DNA of 47,804 bases, taken from positions 1 to 47,804 of the IMG/VR virus record IMGVR_UViG_3300003319_000041. One strand, given 5' to 3'. The notes under the pieces were generated by a model, which was not told the origin of the DNA, made no database searches, and saw only the letters and a program-made list of their open reading frames with translations. This document shows positions 34,901-43,571 of the stretch, piece after piece. Positions within the stretch are counted from its first letter, which is position 1, and each line of letters opens with the position of its first letter. The translations under genes and the position numbers were made by a program. The DNA is from a virus.

Positions 34901-37254
34901 TGCCTGAATCTAAAGAACTTAAAGAGAAGATTGCAAAACTTCTCAAGACAGTTGCTGATCACTTTGATCAAGAAGATAGAGCTGTCAGAGAGCGGCAACT
35001 TAGAGATGCTCGACAACTTAAACTGTTATGGGAAGGATTTACTAGAATTTGGTATTCTGAAGTAGCTCATGATTGGAGAATTTGGGATGAAGATATTGTT
35101 AGTGGTGATAATGATGTTCAATTTTATGATAAGCCTATTAATTTATTTAGAGCTTATCTAGAAAGTATTATTGCGGCACTTAGTATTACAGTTCCAGGAA
35201 TTAAATGCTTTCCTGATGATGCTGATAATACTCTCGATTTGATTACTGCTAAAGCAGGAGATAAAATTGCACTTCTAATTAAACGTCACAATAATGATGC
35301 ACTTCTCTGGCTACATGCTCTTTATACCCTTTGTACTGAGCATATGGTAGCATGTTATTCATATCCAAGAGAAGATAAAAAATTCGGCACTTACTCAGTG
35401 CCACAAATGAAAGAAGTTGAAGAAGAGGTTTATGTTTGCCCCTTCTGCAATAAGCAACTTCCAGATGATGTATTCTCTGCTAATTTAATGGATGAGTATG
35501 GACCTACTGATGATGAAGCCTTAATTCATGATATTATAAGAGATGCTGGCACTATCTGTCCAGAGTGTGCTACATTACTTGATCCTAACCTTCAGAAATC
35601 TAAACTTATTGTAACTAGACAAGTTGGAACTACTACTCATCCAAAATCTAGAATTTGTCTTGAAGTATATGGGTCACTATTCGTAAAAATTCCAAACTAT
35701 GCAATGAATCAAGAAGATATTCCATATTTAATGTTCTCATATGAAACTCACTATTCTAACGCACTTCATAGATATCCAGACCTAAGAAGTAAGTTAACGG
35801 CTGATAGTAAGATTGGTCATGCCAGCGGCGGTTTGCATGATCCATATGAGCAATGGGCACGTCTATCACCACAATATCGAGGAGAATATCCTCTTAATAA
35901 TATTACAGTTAGAAATTGCTGGCTTAGACCATCAGCATTTGATATTCTTAATGAGGAAGATTCAAAGTTCTTAAAAGATAAATTTCCAGACGGAGCTAAA
36001 GTTGTATTGGTAAATGATATTTATGCTGACAGTGAGAACGAGTCTCTCGATGATCACTGGACTATTATGAAAGATCCTATGTCTGATTATTTACAAAAAC
36101 GTCCTTTAGGATCACTCCTTGTTAATGTTCAAGAGATCACCAGTGATATCATTAGTCTGGCGCTTCAGACTATTGAGCATGGCATCTCTCAGACATTTGC
36201 TGATCCGACTGTATTGGATTTTGAGGCGTACAAAGAAACTGAGGTATTGCCGGGTGGTGTGTATCCAGCTACGGCTAAACCTGGCAAGACAGTTGCTGAA
36301 GGATTTTTCGAGACTAGAACAGCAACACTTAGTCAAGAAGTACTTCCATTCTTCCAGCAAATTCAATCGTTAGGACAAATGGCTTCTGGTGCTTTGCCGT
36401 CGTTGTTTGGGGGGCAGCTAGAAGGTAGTAAAACAGCTTCTGAGTATTCAATGAGTCGTGCTCAGGCACTTCAAAGACTTCAGAATACTTGGAAGATGAT
36501 GACTTCTTGGTGGAAAGATATTTTTGGTAAAGTCATTCCAATGTATGTAAAAGAAATTAAAGAGATGCAACAGGATGAACGTTCTGTTGAACAAGATAAA
36601 CAAGGTAATTTTATCAATGTATTTGTTAGAATTGCTGATCTAGAAGGTAAAATAGGTAAGGTAGAACTTGAAGCTAACGAAAATTTACCTTTAACATGGT
36701 CACAACGTAAAGATGTATATATGAAGTTACTTGAGGCACAGAATCCTAAGATTCTTGAAGCTTTATTTGCACCTGAGAATATTAAAAATCTTGCTGAGGC
36801 TATTGGTCTTGACGATTTCAATGTACCTGGAGAAGATGATAGAGAGAAGCAATATGAAGAAATTCGTATTCTTCTCGACTCTACTCCTATTGAACAGCCT
36901 CCATCTGAAGATCAGGCTCTTATGGCTATTTCTCAAGGTCAAGAGCCTCAAATGCTTGAGTTGCCATCAGTTGAAATTGATTATGATTTAGATAATCATC
37001 AGTTAGAGGCTGATATTTGTAGAACATTTCTAATTTCTCCTGCCGGAAGGCTTGCAAAGCAGGAGAATCCTGAAGGATACAAAAATGTGCTTCTGCATAT
37101 GAAGTTTCATCTGGAAGCGGCTAAAGACCAGATGCTTAAAGAAGCACAAATGCAAGCAATGTCAGGAACACCAACAGATCCTAAATTGGCTGAGAAGCCA
37201 GATGGAAGTAGTCAACCTCTAACGGAGAATGAAAATGTCAGTACAGAGTCCTGA
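34900..37254 (+). CDS. Portal protein with zinc-ribbon insert, 784 aa
   Basis: The dodecameric head vertex channel. The helical wing and stem regions with LPGGVYPATAKPGKTVAEGF, a Gly-rich tunnel-loop-like PSLFGGQLEGSKTASEYSMS and an acidic C terminus match portals of short-tailed phages. Unusually, residues 180-223 carry VCPFC (C180, C183) and CPEC (C220, C223), a four-cysteine zinc site in the N-terminal half. The gene is followed by scaffold and capsid genes, with 20 nt of overlap with the scaffold. Confidence 0.8.
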   Translation: MPESKELKEKIAKLLKTVADHFDQEDRAVRERQLRDARQLKLLWEGFTRIWYSEVAHDWRIWDEDIVSGDNDVQFYDKPINLFRAYLESIIAALSITVPGIKCFPDDADNTLDLITAKAGDKIALLIKRHNNDALLWLHALYTLCTEHMVACYSYPREDKKFGTYSVPQMKEVEEEVYVCPFCNKQLPDDVFSANLMDEYGPTDDEALIHDIIRDAGTICPECATLLDPNLQKSKLIVTRQVGTTTHPKSRICLEVYGSLFVKIPNYAMNQEDIPYLMFSYETHYSNALHRYPDLRSKLTADSKIGHASGGLHDPYEQWARLSPQYRGEYPLNNITVRNCWLRPSAFDILNEEDSKFLKDKFPDGAKVVLVNDIYADSENESLDDHWTIMKDPMSDYLQKRPLGSLLVNVQEITSDIISLALQTIEHGISQTFADPTVLDFEAYKETEVLPGGVYPATAKPGKTVAEGFFETRTATLSQEVLPFFQQIQSLGQMASGALPSLFGGQLEGSKTASEYSMSRAQALQRLQNTWKMMTSWWKDIFGKVIPMYVKEIKEMQQDERSVEQDKQGNFINVFVRIADLEGKIGKVELEANENLPLTWSQRKDVYMKLLEAQNPKILEALFAPENIKNLAEAIGLDDFNVPGEDDREKQYEEIRILLDSTPIEQPPSEDQALMAISQGQEPQMLELPSVEIDYDLDNHQLEADICRTFLISPAGRLAKQENPEGYKNVLLHMKFHLEAAKDQMLKEAQMQAMSGTPTDPKLAEKPDGSSQPLTENENVSTES

Positions 37255-38539
37255 TACAAATATCGGCTCTACCACTATTGAGGATAAATCTCTCAGTAAA
37301 GAAGATGTAATCGATTTTCTTGCTGAGGATACTCCGGAAGAAGTTGAAACTTTAGATATTGAAGATCCAAAGAAAGAACCGAAAAAGGATACTAAACTTG
37401 AAGATAAAAAAGAAGATAAAAAGGAAGATAAGAAAGAAGATAAAGAACCAGAAATTTCTCTTGAAGATGAATTAGAGCAAGAACTTGAAGAACCAGACGA
37501 GCAAGAGCTTGATTTGGTTGCACCTCCGTCAAGGAGAGAGATTCTTGCAAAGTATCCTAACCTATTCAAGGAATTTCCTCACTTACAAAAAGCATATTAT
37601 AAGACTCATAGATACGAAGAGCTCCTTCCTACTCTGGAAGATGCTCAAACAGCAGTTAACAAGGCCAATCTTCTCGATAAGTATGAGAAGGAAGCCTTGG
37701 CTGGTTCGATCGAATCATTACTTACTAAGGCTACAAGTAACAACAAAGCGGCGCTCGCTAAGATTGTTGATAATTATCTACCAACCTTATTTAAGCTCGA
37801 TCAAGGAGCATATTTTCATACGGTTGGTAACATTATTAAGTCTACAGTTCTATCTATGGTCAGAGATAGTAAAAGTCAAAACGATGAGGATCTTGGCAAC
37901 GCTGCCGCTATCCTTAATAAGTATATATTTAATAGTACTGAACTCTCCCATCCTACTAAGCTTTCTCCTGAAGAAGTTCAGGAAAACGACGAATCTAAGA
38001 AGGAAGTTGAAGAACTCTCTAAACAAAAGAGAGCCTTCCTAGAACAGCAATTCACAACTGCAAGAGATAATCTTGAGGCTAAAGTAGATAACATCATTAA
38101 AGCTACTGTTGATAAGGTTATTGACCCTAATGATAATATGCCAGAATGGGTCAAGAAACAAGCTTCCACTCTAGTAATTAGAGATTTGGAACAAGCAATC
38201 CTTAAAGATACTCGATTCCGCGCAATTTATGATCGTATTTGGGAGAAAGCATTTGATAGTAATTTTAACGGAGAGTCTATGGACAGACTTAAAAAAGCCT
38301 ATTTGTCCAAGGCAAAGACTCTTCTTCCATTCCTAATTAGAAAGCATCGAACAGAAGCTCTTAAAGGTCTTTCCAGAAAGAGCGAAGATAGTGATAAGAA
38401 AGATAAGAAAGGTCACTTACCTGTCGGCAAAAATCGGTCCTCCACAACCCTCACTAGTGGAAATGCTGACAAGAGTAATACAGCTAAAGCAATTCCAAAG
38501 GGCATGAGTACTTTGGATTACTTGAATTCTGATGACTAG
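37235..38539 (+). CDS. Scaffolding protein, 434 aa
   Basis: ATG 37235 is chosen because GGAG ends seven bases before it; the ATG at 37229 is too close to that SD. Very acidic and Lys-rich N terminus with a near-repeat of KEDKKEDKKEDKKEDKEP around residues 52-68. Then a helical core (SLLTKATSNNKAALAKIVDN) and a basic, Ser-rich C terminus. Scaffolds of HK97-fold capsids typically have this charge and helix pattern and lie directly before the capsid gene. Confidence 0.75.
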   Translation: MSVQSPDTNIGSTTIEDKSLSKEDVIDFLAEDTPEEVETLDIEDPKKEPKKDTKLEDKKEDKKEDKKEDKEPEISLEDELEQELEEPDEQELDLVAPPSRREILAKYPNLFKEFPHLQKAYYKTHRYEELLPTLEDAQTAVNKANLLDKYEKEALAGSIESLLTKATSNNKAALAKIVDNYLPTLFKLDQGAYFHTVGNIIKSTVLSMVRDSKSQNDEDLGNAAAILNKYIFNSTELSHPTKLSPEEVQENDESKKEVEELSKQKRAFLEQQFTTARDNLEAKVDNIIKATVDKVIDPNDNMPEWVKKQASTLVIRDLEQAILKDTRFRAIYDRIWEKAFDSNFNGESMDRLKKAYLSKAKTLLPFLIRKHRTEALKGLSRKSEDSDKKDKKGHLPVGKNRSSTTLTSGNADKSNTAKAIPKGMSTLDYLNSDD

Positions 38540-38551
38540 TGAGGGAAATAG

Positions 38552-39799
38552 ATGGCACTTGTTGAGGCCCAGGTAACTGCACTTGAGCTTGAACGAGTCA
38601 TCCCAAAGATTCGTACAGTATTTGAAAGGGATGACAAGTTTTTTGCTAATATTAAGAAGCGTGATGTAGAAAAGGTATCATATCGCCAGATGCGAGTTCC
38701 TCTTGAACTTCGTCCTGGTGGTTCATTTCAGTATTTTGATCCTAATGGTGGAGACCTTGGTCGTGGTGGTGGTCCCACTTTTGATAAGGCTACTCTTACT
38801 CCTGTATTTGTTAGTGAGAATATTGAATATACCAAGCTGGCTCAGTGGTCAACTGATGATGATAGGAAAGCAATTGTCAATGGCGTAAGGAGACTTACTG
38901 CCACTGCTCTTGATGAACTTCGTCGTCAGCTAGATGCACAGATGATGCAGGCTGGTGATGGTGTTATTGGTACTGTTACTTCAGATACACCTGCTGGCGG
39001 CTCAAACGTTATTGCACTTACTACTGATGGATTTGGAGCGAGGTTGATGAGATATGGACAGACTGTCCAGGTCTTTGATTCAACGCTTGCTACTCTCCGT
39101 GGTAGTGGTGTTATTACTAATTGGGACGTAGAAGGTAAGACAGTATCAATTACTCCGCAAATTGCCGGTGTTACCGGCACTGATAAGATTGTTACTAATG
39201 GTATTTCATCTCCTACTGCGCTTCCTGCGCTGTTTGGAGTTCCATATCATCACTCAAACTCCAGCACAGGCACTTGGCTTGGTTTCTCGCGTAGCACTAC
39301 GCCGGAAATTCGGGCTAATAGAGTAAATGCTGCATCAGCGGCACTTACTCTCCCTCTGCCTCGTCTGGCAATTAATAAGATTGGAAATCGTGTTGGTATT
39401 GATAATGACTTTTCTCCTACTGCGTGGATGCATCCTGCGCAGAAGGCAGCCTATGAAGAGATTGGTCAGCTTGTTTCGACCATCTTCAAGAAGGCTTCTG
39501 AAGAGTCTCTTAATATGTATTTCGATGGTATGCAAATGGCTGGTGCTCCAGTCAAATGCTCATTTAACTGGGATAAGACTCGTATTGACTTCGTGACTGA
39601 TTCAGTCTGGGGTCGAGGCGAGATTCTTCCTCTCGGATTTTATACTACTGATGGTCGTAATATTTTTGAAATTCGTGGAGCTAGCGGTGGTGTTGCAACT
39701 GCTGAGATTTTCTACATGGTGGTAGGAACTCAGACATTTGTTAACAATCCTGCTGGTTGTGCATATATTGATGCTCTTGCAGTTCCATCTGGTTACTAA
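38552..39799 (+). CDS. Major capsid protein (HK97 fold), 415 aa
   Basis: The shell subunit. The N-terminal helix (LELERVIPKIRTVFERDDKF), an extended arm region with FDPNGGDLGRGGG (62-74), the long helix ATALDELRRQLDAQMMQAGD, and a C-terminal beta region with IFEIRGASGGVATAEIFYMV (371-390) fit an HK97-type fold. The position after portal and scaffold and a strong SD support the call. Two blocks of it, 62-72 and 364-390, recur in the early protein at 17837-18166. Codon use here is GC-richer than in the early gene. Confidence 0.85.
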   Translation: MALVEAQVTALELERVIPKIRTVFERDDKFFANIKKRDVEKVSYRQMRVPLELRPGGSFQYFDPNGGDLGRGGGPTFDKATLTPVFVSENIEYTKLAQWSTDDDRKAIVNGVRRLTATALDELRRQLDAQMMQAGDGVIGTVTSDTPAGGSNVIALTTDGFGARLMRYGQTVQVFDSTLATLRGSGVITNWDVEGKTVSITPQIAGVTGTDKIVTNGISSPTALPALFGVPYHHSNSSTGTWLGFSRSTTPEIRANRVNAASAALTLPLPRLAINKIGNRVGIDNDFSPTAWMHPAQKAAYEEIGQLVSTIFKKASEESLNMYFDGMQMAGAPVKCSFNWDKTRIDFVTDSVWGRGEILPLGFYTTDGRNIFEIRGASGGVATAEIFYMVVGTQTFVNNPAGCAYIDALAVPSGY

Positions 39800-40014
39800 T
39801 GGCTGCTACTGTTACAGTGACTGGTGTTGCCGGGGCAGGTCAAACTGTCACGGCAACAGTATTTACAAATATCAGTTCATTTACTATTGATACTGTTAAT
39901 AATACTATTACAATGGTGCAGAATGGACTCACGCTACCAGCAATTAGTGTGAACGCTGCCACCACAGTAACAGCTACCAAATCTGGTACTACATGGACTC
40001 TAGCCATTAGCTAA
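39799..40014 (+). CDS. Small beta-sandwich protein, 71 aa
   Basis: Composed almost only of Thr, Val, Ala and Ile strands (MAATVTVTGVAGAGQTVTAT; SFTIDTVNNTITMVQNG). Directly follows the capsid gene with TAATG overlap. It looks like a capsid decoration or cement protein. No family recognised, so the role rests on position and fold impression. Confidence 0.6.
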   Translation: MAATVTVTGVAGAGQTVTATVFTNISSFTIDTVNNTITMVQNGLTLPAISVNAATTVTATKSGTTWTLAIS

Positions 40015-40038
40015 TGGAATCATTGGTGGAGGTGGAAT

Positions 40039-40326
40039 ATGATTCCTGGAGTACAAAGTAAACTATCAGAATCAGTAGTTGCTTCTGCTGATTCTATTAT
40101 GGTTAAAACTGATGTTGTTAGAGTTACTGGTTCAACTGCCATTAATACCATCTTATCCCCATTGATGGGAAGCGGTATGATGGTTATTCTTATTCCTACT
40201 GATGGTGCCGTTGCTCTTGGCACTAGCGGAAATATTTTGGTGGGCATCACAATGGCCCAAAACCGCGCTGTTTGGCTTGTCTGGAACAAGACAGCAGGCA
40301 AATGGTACATCAATTCAGGAGTCTAG
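40039..40326 (+). CDS. Decoration-type protein, paralogue 1, 95 aa
   Basis: GGAGG at 40026-40030 precedes the ATG. Residues about 28-90 align along their length with the next gene (40330-40650): V/I-T/S-G-T-x-A-I-x-T, P-x-x-G, V-x-I, T-x-GNI, LV-x-N, GK-x-Y. The two are a tandem pair of a small beta domain, plausible as capsid decoration or head-fibre subunits. Confidence 0.6.
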   Translation: MIPGVQSKLSESVVASADSIMVKTDVVRVTGSTAINTILSPLMGSGMMVILIPTDGAVALGTSGNILVGITMAQNRAVWLVWNKTAGKWYINSGV

Positions 40327-40329
40327 AGA

Positions 40330-40650
40330 ATGGCCGATGATCTGAATTTCCAGCAACTGTCAACAGTGCAGAATGCCAATCAGCCGAAGCCTGTTACAAT
40401 TGCTTCAGCAGCTACTGTTGCACCAAGTACGTTTCTTACTTTTATTAGTGGTACTGTTGCAATTGCTACTGTTACTCCTCCGGTAACTGGAGCACACTTG
40501 CTTGTATTTATCTTCACTACTACTACACCAACGGCATTTACTACTACTGGTAATATTAAGTATGTAGCAACTCCGACTCAGAATATTCCAACATTCTTAG
40601 TATATAATCCAATTGATGGTAAGTACTATCCTGGAGAGGTGACTACGTAA
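40330..40650 (+). CDS. Decoration-type protein, paralogue 2, 106 aa
   Basis: The second copy of the domain in the preceding gene, with a longer N-terminal extension (MADDLNFQQLSTVQNANQPK) that could be an anchoring peptide, and the domain core TFLTFISGTVAIATVTPPVT and TTTGNIKYVATPTQNIPTFL. Its stop overlaps the methyltransferase start. A virion-surface role is inferred. Confidence 0.6.
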   Translation: MADDLNFQQLSTVQNANQPKPVTIASAATVAPSTFLTFISGTVAIATVTPPVTGAHLLVFIFTTTTPTAFTTTGNIKYVATPTQNIPTFLVYNPIDGKYYPGEVTT

Positions 40651-41213
40651 TGACTAGGCAAGCCACAATAGAAAAGGCGCTTGGGATAGCTGGGTGGATG
40701 AGTGAAGGGGAACTATTGTGGCTTGCTTCCAAAGCTATGGAATGTAAGTATATAATTGAGTATGGTTCATTGCAAGGACGTTCTACTAGAGCATTAGCAG
40801 ATAATCTTCAGGATGATGGCAAGATTTGGGCCGTTGACCCTTGGAATGGTGATTATTACATTGATTATACTGGAGATGTTTTAAATCAGGTAGACACTTA
40901 TGTTCTTCCTATTTTTAAAGAGAATCTTAAAGATCATATTGCTACTGGAAGGGTGGTTCCTTGTCGTGGTTTTTCTTACAATTTTTTGCCACCAAATCTA
41001 GTAGATATGGTGTTTATTGATGGAGATCATAGACCTGAAACAGTGCTTAGAGACATTCAGCAAGCATTAAAGTCTCTTCGTCCGGGAGGAATTATTTCTG
41101 GACATGATTATGATCATCCAATGTGGCCCGGTGTAAAAGAAATGGTTGATTCTGTTTTCTGGTCTAGTGAAGTTGAAATTAAGGAGAGTATATGGTGGAC
41201 GCAAAAGTTTTAA
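40650..41213 (+). CDS. Class I SAM-dependent methyltransferase, 187 aa
   Basis: Rossmann methyltransferase of the Methyltransf_24/TylF-like type. SAM-binding motif I IIEYGSLQGRSTRALA (35-50, E37, G39), motif II acidic D63 (WAVDPW), then MVFIDGDHRPETVLRD (120-135) and GGIISGHDYD (147-155). Relatives act on sugars and small molecules and are often beside glycosyltransferases, as here (22-nt overlap). The target may be a virion or host glycan. Head-gene placement is unusual. Confidence 0.75.
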   Translation: MTRQATIEKALGIAGWMSEGELLWLASKAMECKYIIEYGSLQGRSTRALADNLQDDGKIWAVDPWNGDYYIDYTGDVLNQVDTYVLPIFKENLKDHIATGRVVPCRGFSYNFLPPNLVDMVFIDGDHRPETVLRDIQQALKSLRPGGIISGHDYDHPMWPGVKEMVDSVFWSSEVEIKESIWWTQKF

Positions 41214-41905
41214 TTGGAGTTCCAACTGGAGAATTTTCTCGTAGAGCAGATTTCTATGATTATTTCAATCTTCTCCATAAACCGGCTGGTACTGTAGTTT
41301 TATTTGTTCATGAAGCATCTCCTGCTAAAGCTAGAAACATTCTATTTGAACAGGCAATGCAATTAGATTGTACTCATGTCCTTCTAATTGATGACGATAT
41401 GGCTTACCAAGCAGATTCATTGAGTAGGCTTCTTGCACATGATAAGGATATTGTTAGCGGATTGTATCTTGGTAGAACTTATCCACATAAGCCAATGATA
41501 TTTGATGTTGCTGATAGTGATGGCGCTTGTATGAATATGTACTTGGAAAAAGATACTCCTGATTTAGTTCCTGTCGTTGCTGCCGGATTTGGCTTTCTCT
41601 TAGTTAAGTTAGAGGCTCTTAAGAAGTTAGAGAAGCCTTACGTTCGTTTGGGAGAGCTTGACTCTCAGGAATGGTGTGATGATATTGGATTCTTTAAGCG
41701 CACCAGAGAAGCAGGAATTCAAGCATATTGTGATACTACTGTCAGATGTGGTCATATTGGAACTATGATTATCTGGCCAAACAAGTTTGAGGATTACTGG
41801 TACTCTGGTTACGATACTACTGGAATTGGAATTGCTGGTAATAACGGACGACTGATGGTAAATGCTCCACAGATAGGCACACCGGACTCTAACAGGAGAT
41901 TTTAA
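41192..41905 (+). CDS. Glycosyltransferase-like (GT-A) protein, 237 aa
   Basis: The first strand VLIGVPTGEFSRRAD, the helix RNILFEQAMQLDCTHV and the acidic LLIDDDM (DDD at 67-69) give the nucleotide-sugar and metal site of GT-A enzymes. Later VVAAGFGFLLVK and EWCDDIGFFKR fit the acceptor region. AGGAG lies five bases before the ATG. With the overlapping methyltransferase it likely modifies a glycan, possibly on the capsid-decoration proteins. The substrate is unknown. Confidence 0.7.
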   Translation: MVDAKVLIGVPTGEFSRRADFYDYFNLLHKPAGTVVLFVHEASPAKARNILFEQAMQLDCTHVLLIDDDMAYQADSLSRLLAHDKDIVSGLYLGRTYPHKPMIFDVADSDGACMNMYLEKDTPDLVPVVAAGFGFLLVKLEALKKLEKPYVRLGELDSQEWCDDIGFFKRTREAGIQAYCDTTVRCGHIGTMIIWPNKFEDYWYSGYDTTGIGIAGNNGRLMVNAPQIGTPDSNRRF

Positions 41906-42261
41906 TGTCAGTTGCATCAAATCGTTCTATTATTATCAATATGTCAGGAGATATTCTATTTGTGGAAGAGTTTCAAGCTGCTGAAAATAGTGCTGGTCCT
42001 GGAACAGTAACTCTTCATGCCTTGATAACTGGAAATAACACTATTACTGTTCCTACTGCTACTGGATTTACTGTTAAAGCAGCTACAATTATTCCTCCTG
42101 AAGATAATACAGCGACACTCATTCTTAAGGGTGTTGGTGGTGATACTGGAGTTACAATCAGTAAAACTGATCCAACCAGTATTGCATTTGAAACTGCACC
42201 AGCTAGTTTTGTGCTTAATGCTGGAGCTTCTATTGATGGGTTGAGGATTGTATGGAGTTAA
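41905..42261 (+). CDS. Small beta protein, 118 aa
   Basis: Ile/Thr/Ala-rich strands (SIIINMSGDILFVEEFQAAE; TVPTATGFTVKAATIIPPED) with a C-terminal NAGASIDGLRIVWS. Such domains are common in phage fibre or distal-structure proteins. Overlaps the next gene by 10 nt. No named family. Confidence 0.55.
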   Translation: MSVASNRSIIINMSGDILFVEEFQAAENSAGPGTVTLHALITGNNTITVPTATGFTVKAATIIPPEDNTATLILKGVGGDTGVTISKTDPTSIAFETAPASFVLNAGASIDGLRIVWS

Positions 42262-42842
42262 ACAGAGACGTCGAAGAAATCAATCGACAACTAATTGATT
42301 TTTACGGCGTTGATACAGTTACTGGTCAGGCTATGTGGAGAGTTGTTTGGAGTGAGGATCAATTTGAACATAGATATGGTACTTATGATGATTACACTTC
42401 TAGTGGTATCTATCTTCGGACTGTTACTGAAGTAAGATATGTTAAGAAATATCCTTGGATTAGAGATAGATACGTTCTTGAAGATTTAGTTGTTATTCCT
42501 GAAATTAATGCTGGAGATTTGCCGGCAACTAAAATGTCATACGAACCTAAATATCCTTTCCAGACTAAGAATGGGAGTTATGCACCACCTACTATCCTTG
42601 CAGCTAGATGGGTAATTGATTGTATTTTGGCTGTTAAAGGAAAGGGAACCCTTTCAAGGTATAAGGATAAGATTGATGAGATGAAAGTTAGCTCAACAAC
42701 AGCAAAAGAATATTATGCAATGAGAAATGAAGAACTCAATGAGCTTGAAAAAGAGCTTTTCGGCAATGAAACAGACACGGGTGACGCTATGGCTCATGGT
42801 GAAGCTATAATTGTTCCTCGTAATTATCAAAGGGAGAGTTAA
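42252..42842 (+). CDS. Hypothetical protein, 196 aa
   Basis: Begins MELNRDVEEINRQLIDFYGV, has an aromatic strand region (QAMWRVVWSEDQFEHRYGTY) and ends with a helical segment (SSTTAKEYYAMRNEELNELE). Encoded between small structural genes in the late block. I do not recognise it. It may be a head or connector accessory protein. Confidence 0.55.
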   Translation: MELNRDVEEINRQLIDFYGVDTVTGQAMWRVVWSEDQFEHRYGTYDDYTSSGIYLRTVTEVRYVKKYPWIRDRYVLEDLVVIPEINAGDLPATKMSYEPKYPFQTKNGSYAPPTILAARWVIDCILAVKGKGTLSRYKDKIDEMKVSSTTAKEYYAMRNEELNELEKELFGNETDTGDAMAHGEAIIVPRNYQRES

Positions 42843-43571
42843 ATGAGCGTCATCGGACAATTTCCATTAATAACAAACTTCAAGCGGAGGACTATTCGTG
42901 CTCCTGTAAATCCGCTTGATAAATCAACTGTAGTTTCAATTTTTCCAAAATTTATTAGTGAGCGTAAACATACTATTCAGCCTGGTATTTTTGAGATTCC
43001 ACCTGGAACTTATGACCATCCAGCAACTCTTATTGTTGGTCCAAGTTCTTGGTGGAAGGAAATTGATGAGGATCAGCCGCTGCTAGAGATTCCTCATTCA
43101 TCTATTCAAGTTGCCGATAGTATTGTCAAGGATTATTGTAATGGTCTTATCGCTTGTGATATGGGCCAGAATATGCCAGGTTTGTTCTTTATTCCAGGGG
43201 CAAAGTTGGATAAGAAGAATGAACCTGATTATCCTGCTACATTAGAATGGATTCTTAAAGAACATAAAAGTGAAATTGTTGCTGCTCATATGAGACAGCG
43301 AAATTGGTTTACTGCACTTGTTAGAATGGCAGATGCTCTCTGGGCAAGAAGTAATGGTAATCCTCTTACTATTTCAGATGAAATGAAATTAGCTGCTCGT
43401 GAACTTAATCTTATTAATAAAGAGTGGCTTAGAGATTCACAAGTTATGGAACTTGTTCGTTGTAAGGCTTGTGGTTCTCTTAAGAATCCTCTTTATCCAG
43501 TTTGTGCCAATTGTAAAGCTATTGATGATCCAAATAAAGCTAAGGAACTTGGTTTAACCTTCGCACAATAA
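42843..43571 (+). CDS. Hypothetical protein with C-terminal zinc ribbon, 242 aa
   Basis: Middle region with IEIPHSS-type strands (QPLLEIPHSSIQVADSIVKD) and a helical part (AAHMRQRNWFTALVRMADAL). The C terminus has CKACGSLKNPLYPVCANC, a four-cysteine zinc ribbon. Found in the late block, so probably a virion or assembly protein. The family is not recognised. Confidence 0.55.
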   Translation: MSVIGQFPLITNFKRRTIRAPVNPLDKSTVVSIFPKFISERKHTIQPGIFEIPPGTYDHPATLIVGPSSWWKEIDEDQPLLEIPHSSIQVADSIVKDYCNGLIACDMGQNMPGLFFIPGAKLDKKNEPDYPATLEWILKEHKSEIVAAHMRQRNWFTALVRMADALWARSNGNPLTISDEMKLAARELNLINKEWLRDSQVMELVRCKACGSLKNPLYPVCANCKAIDDPNKAKELGLTFAQ

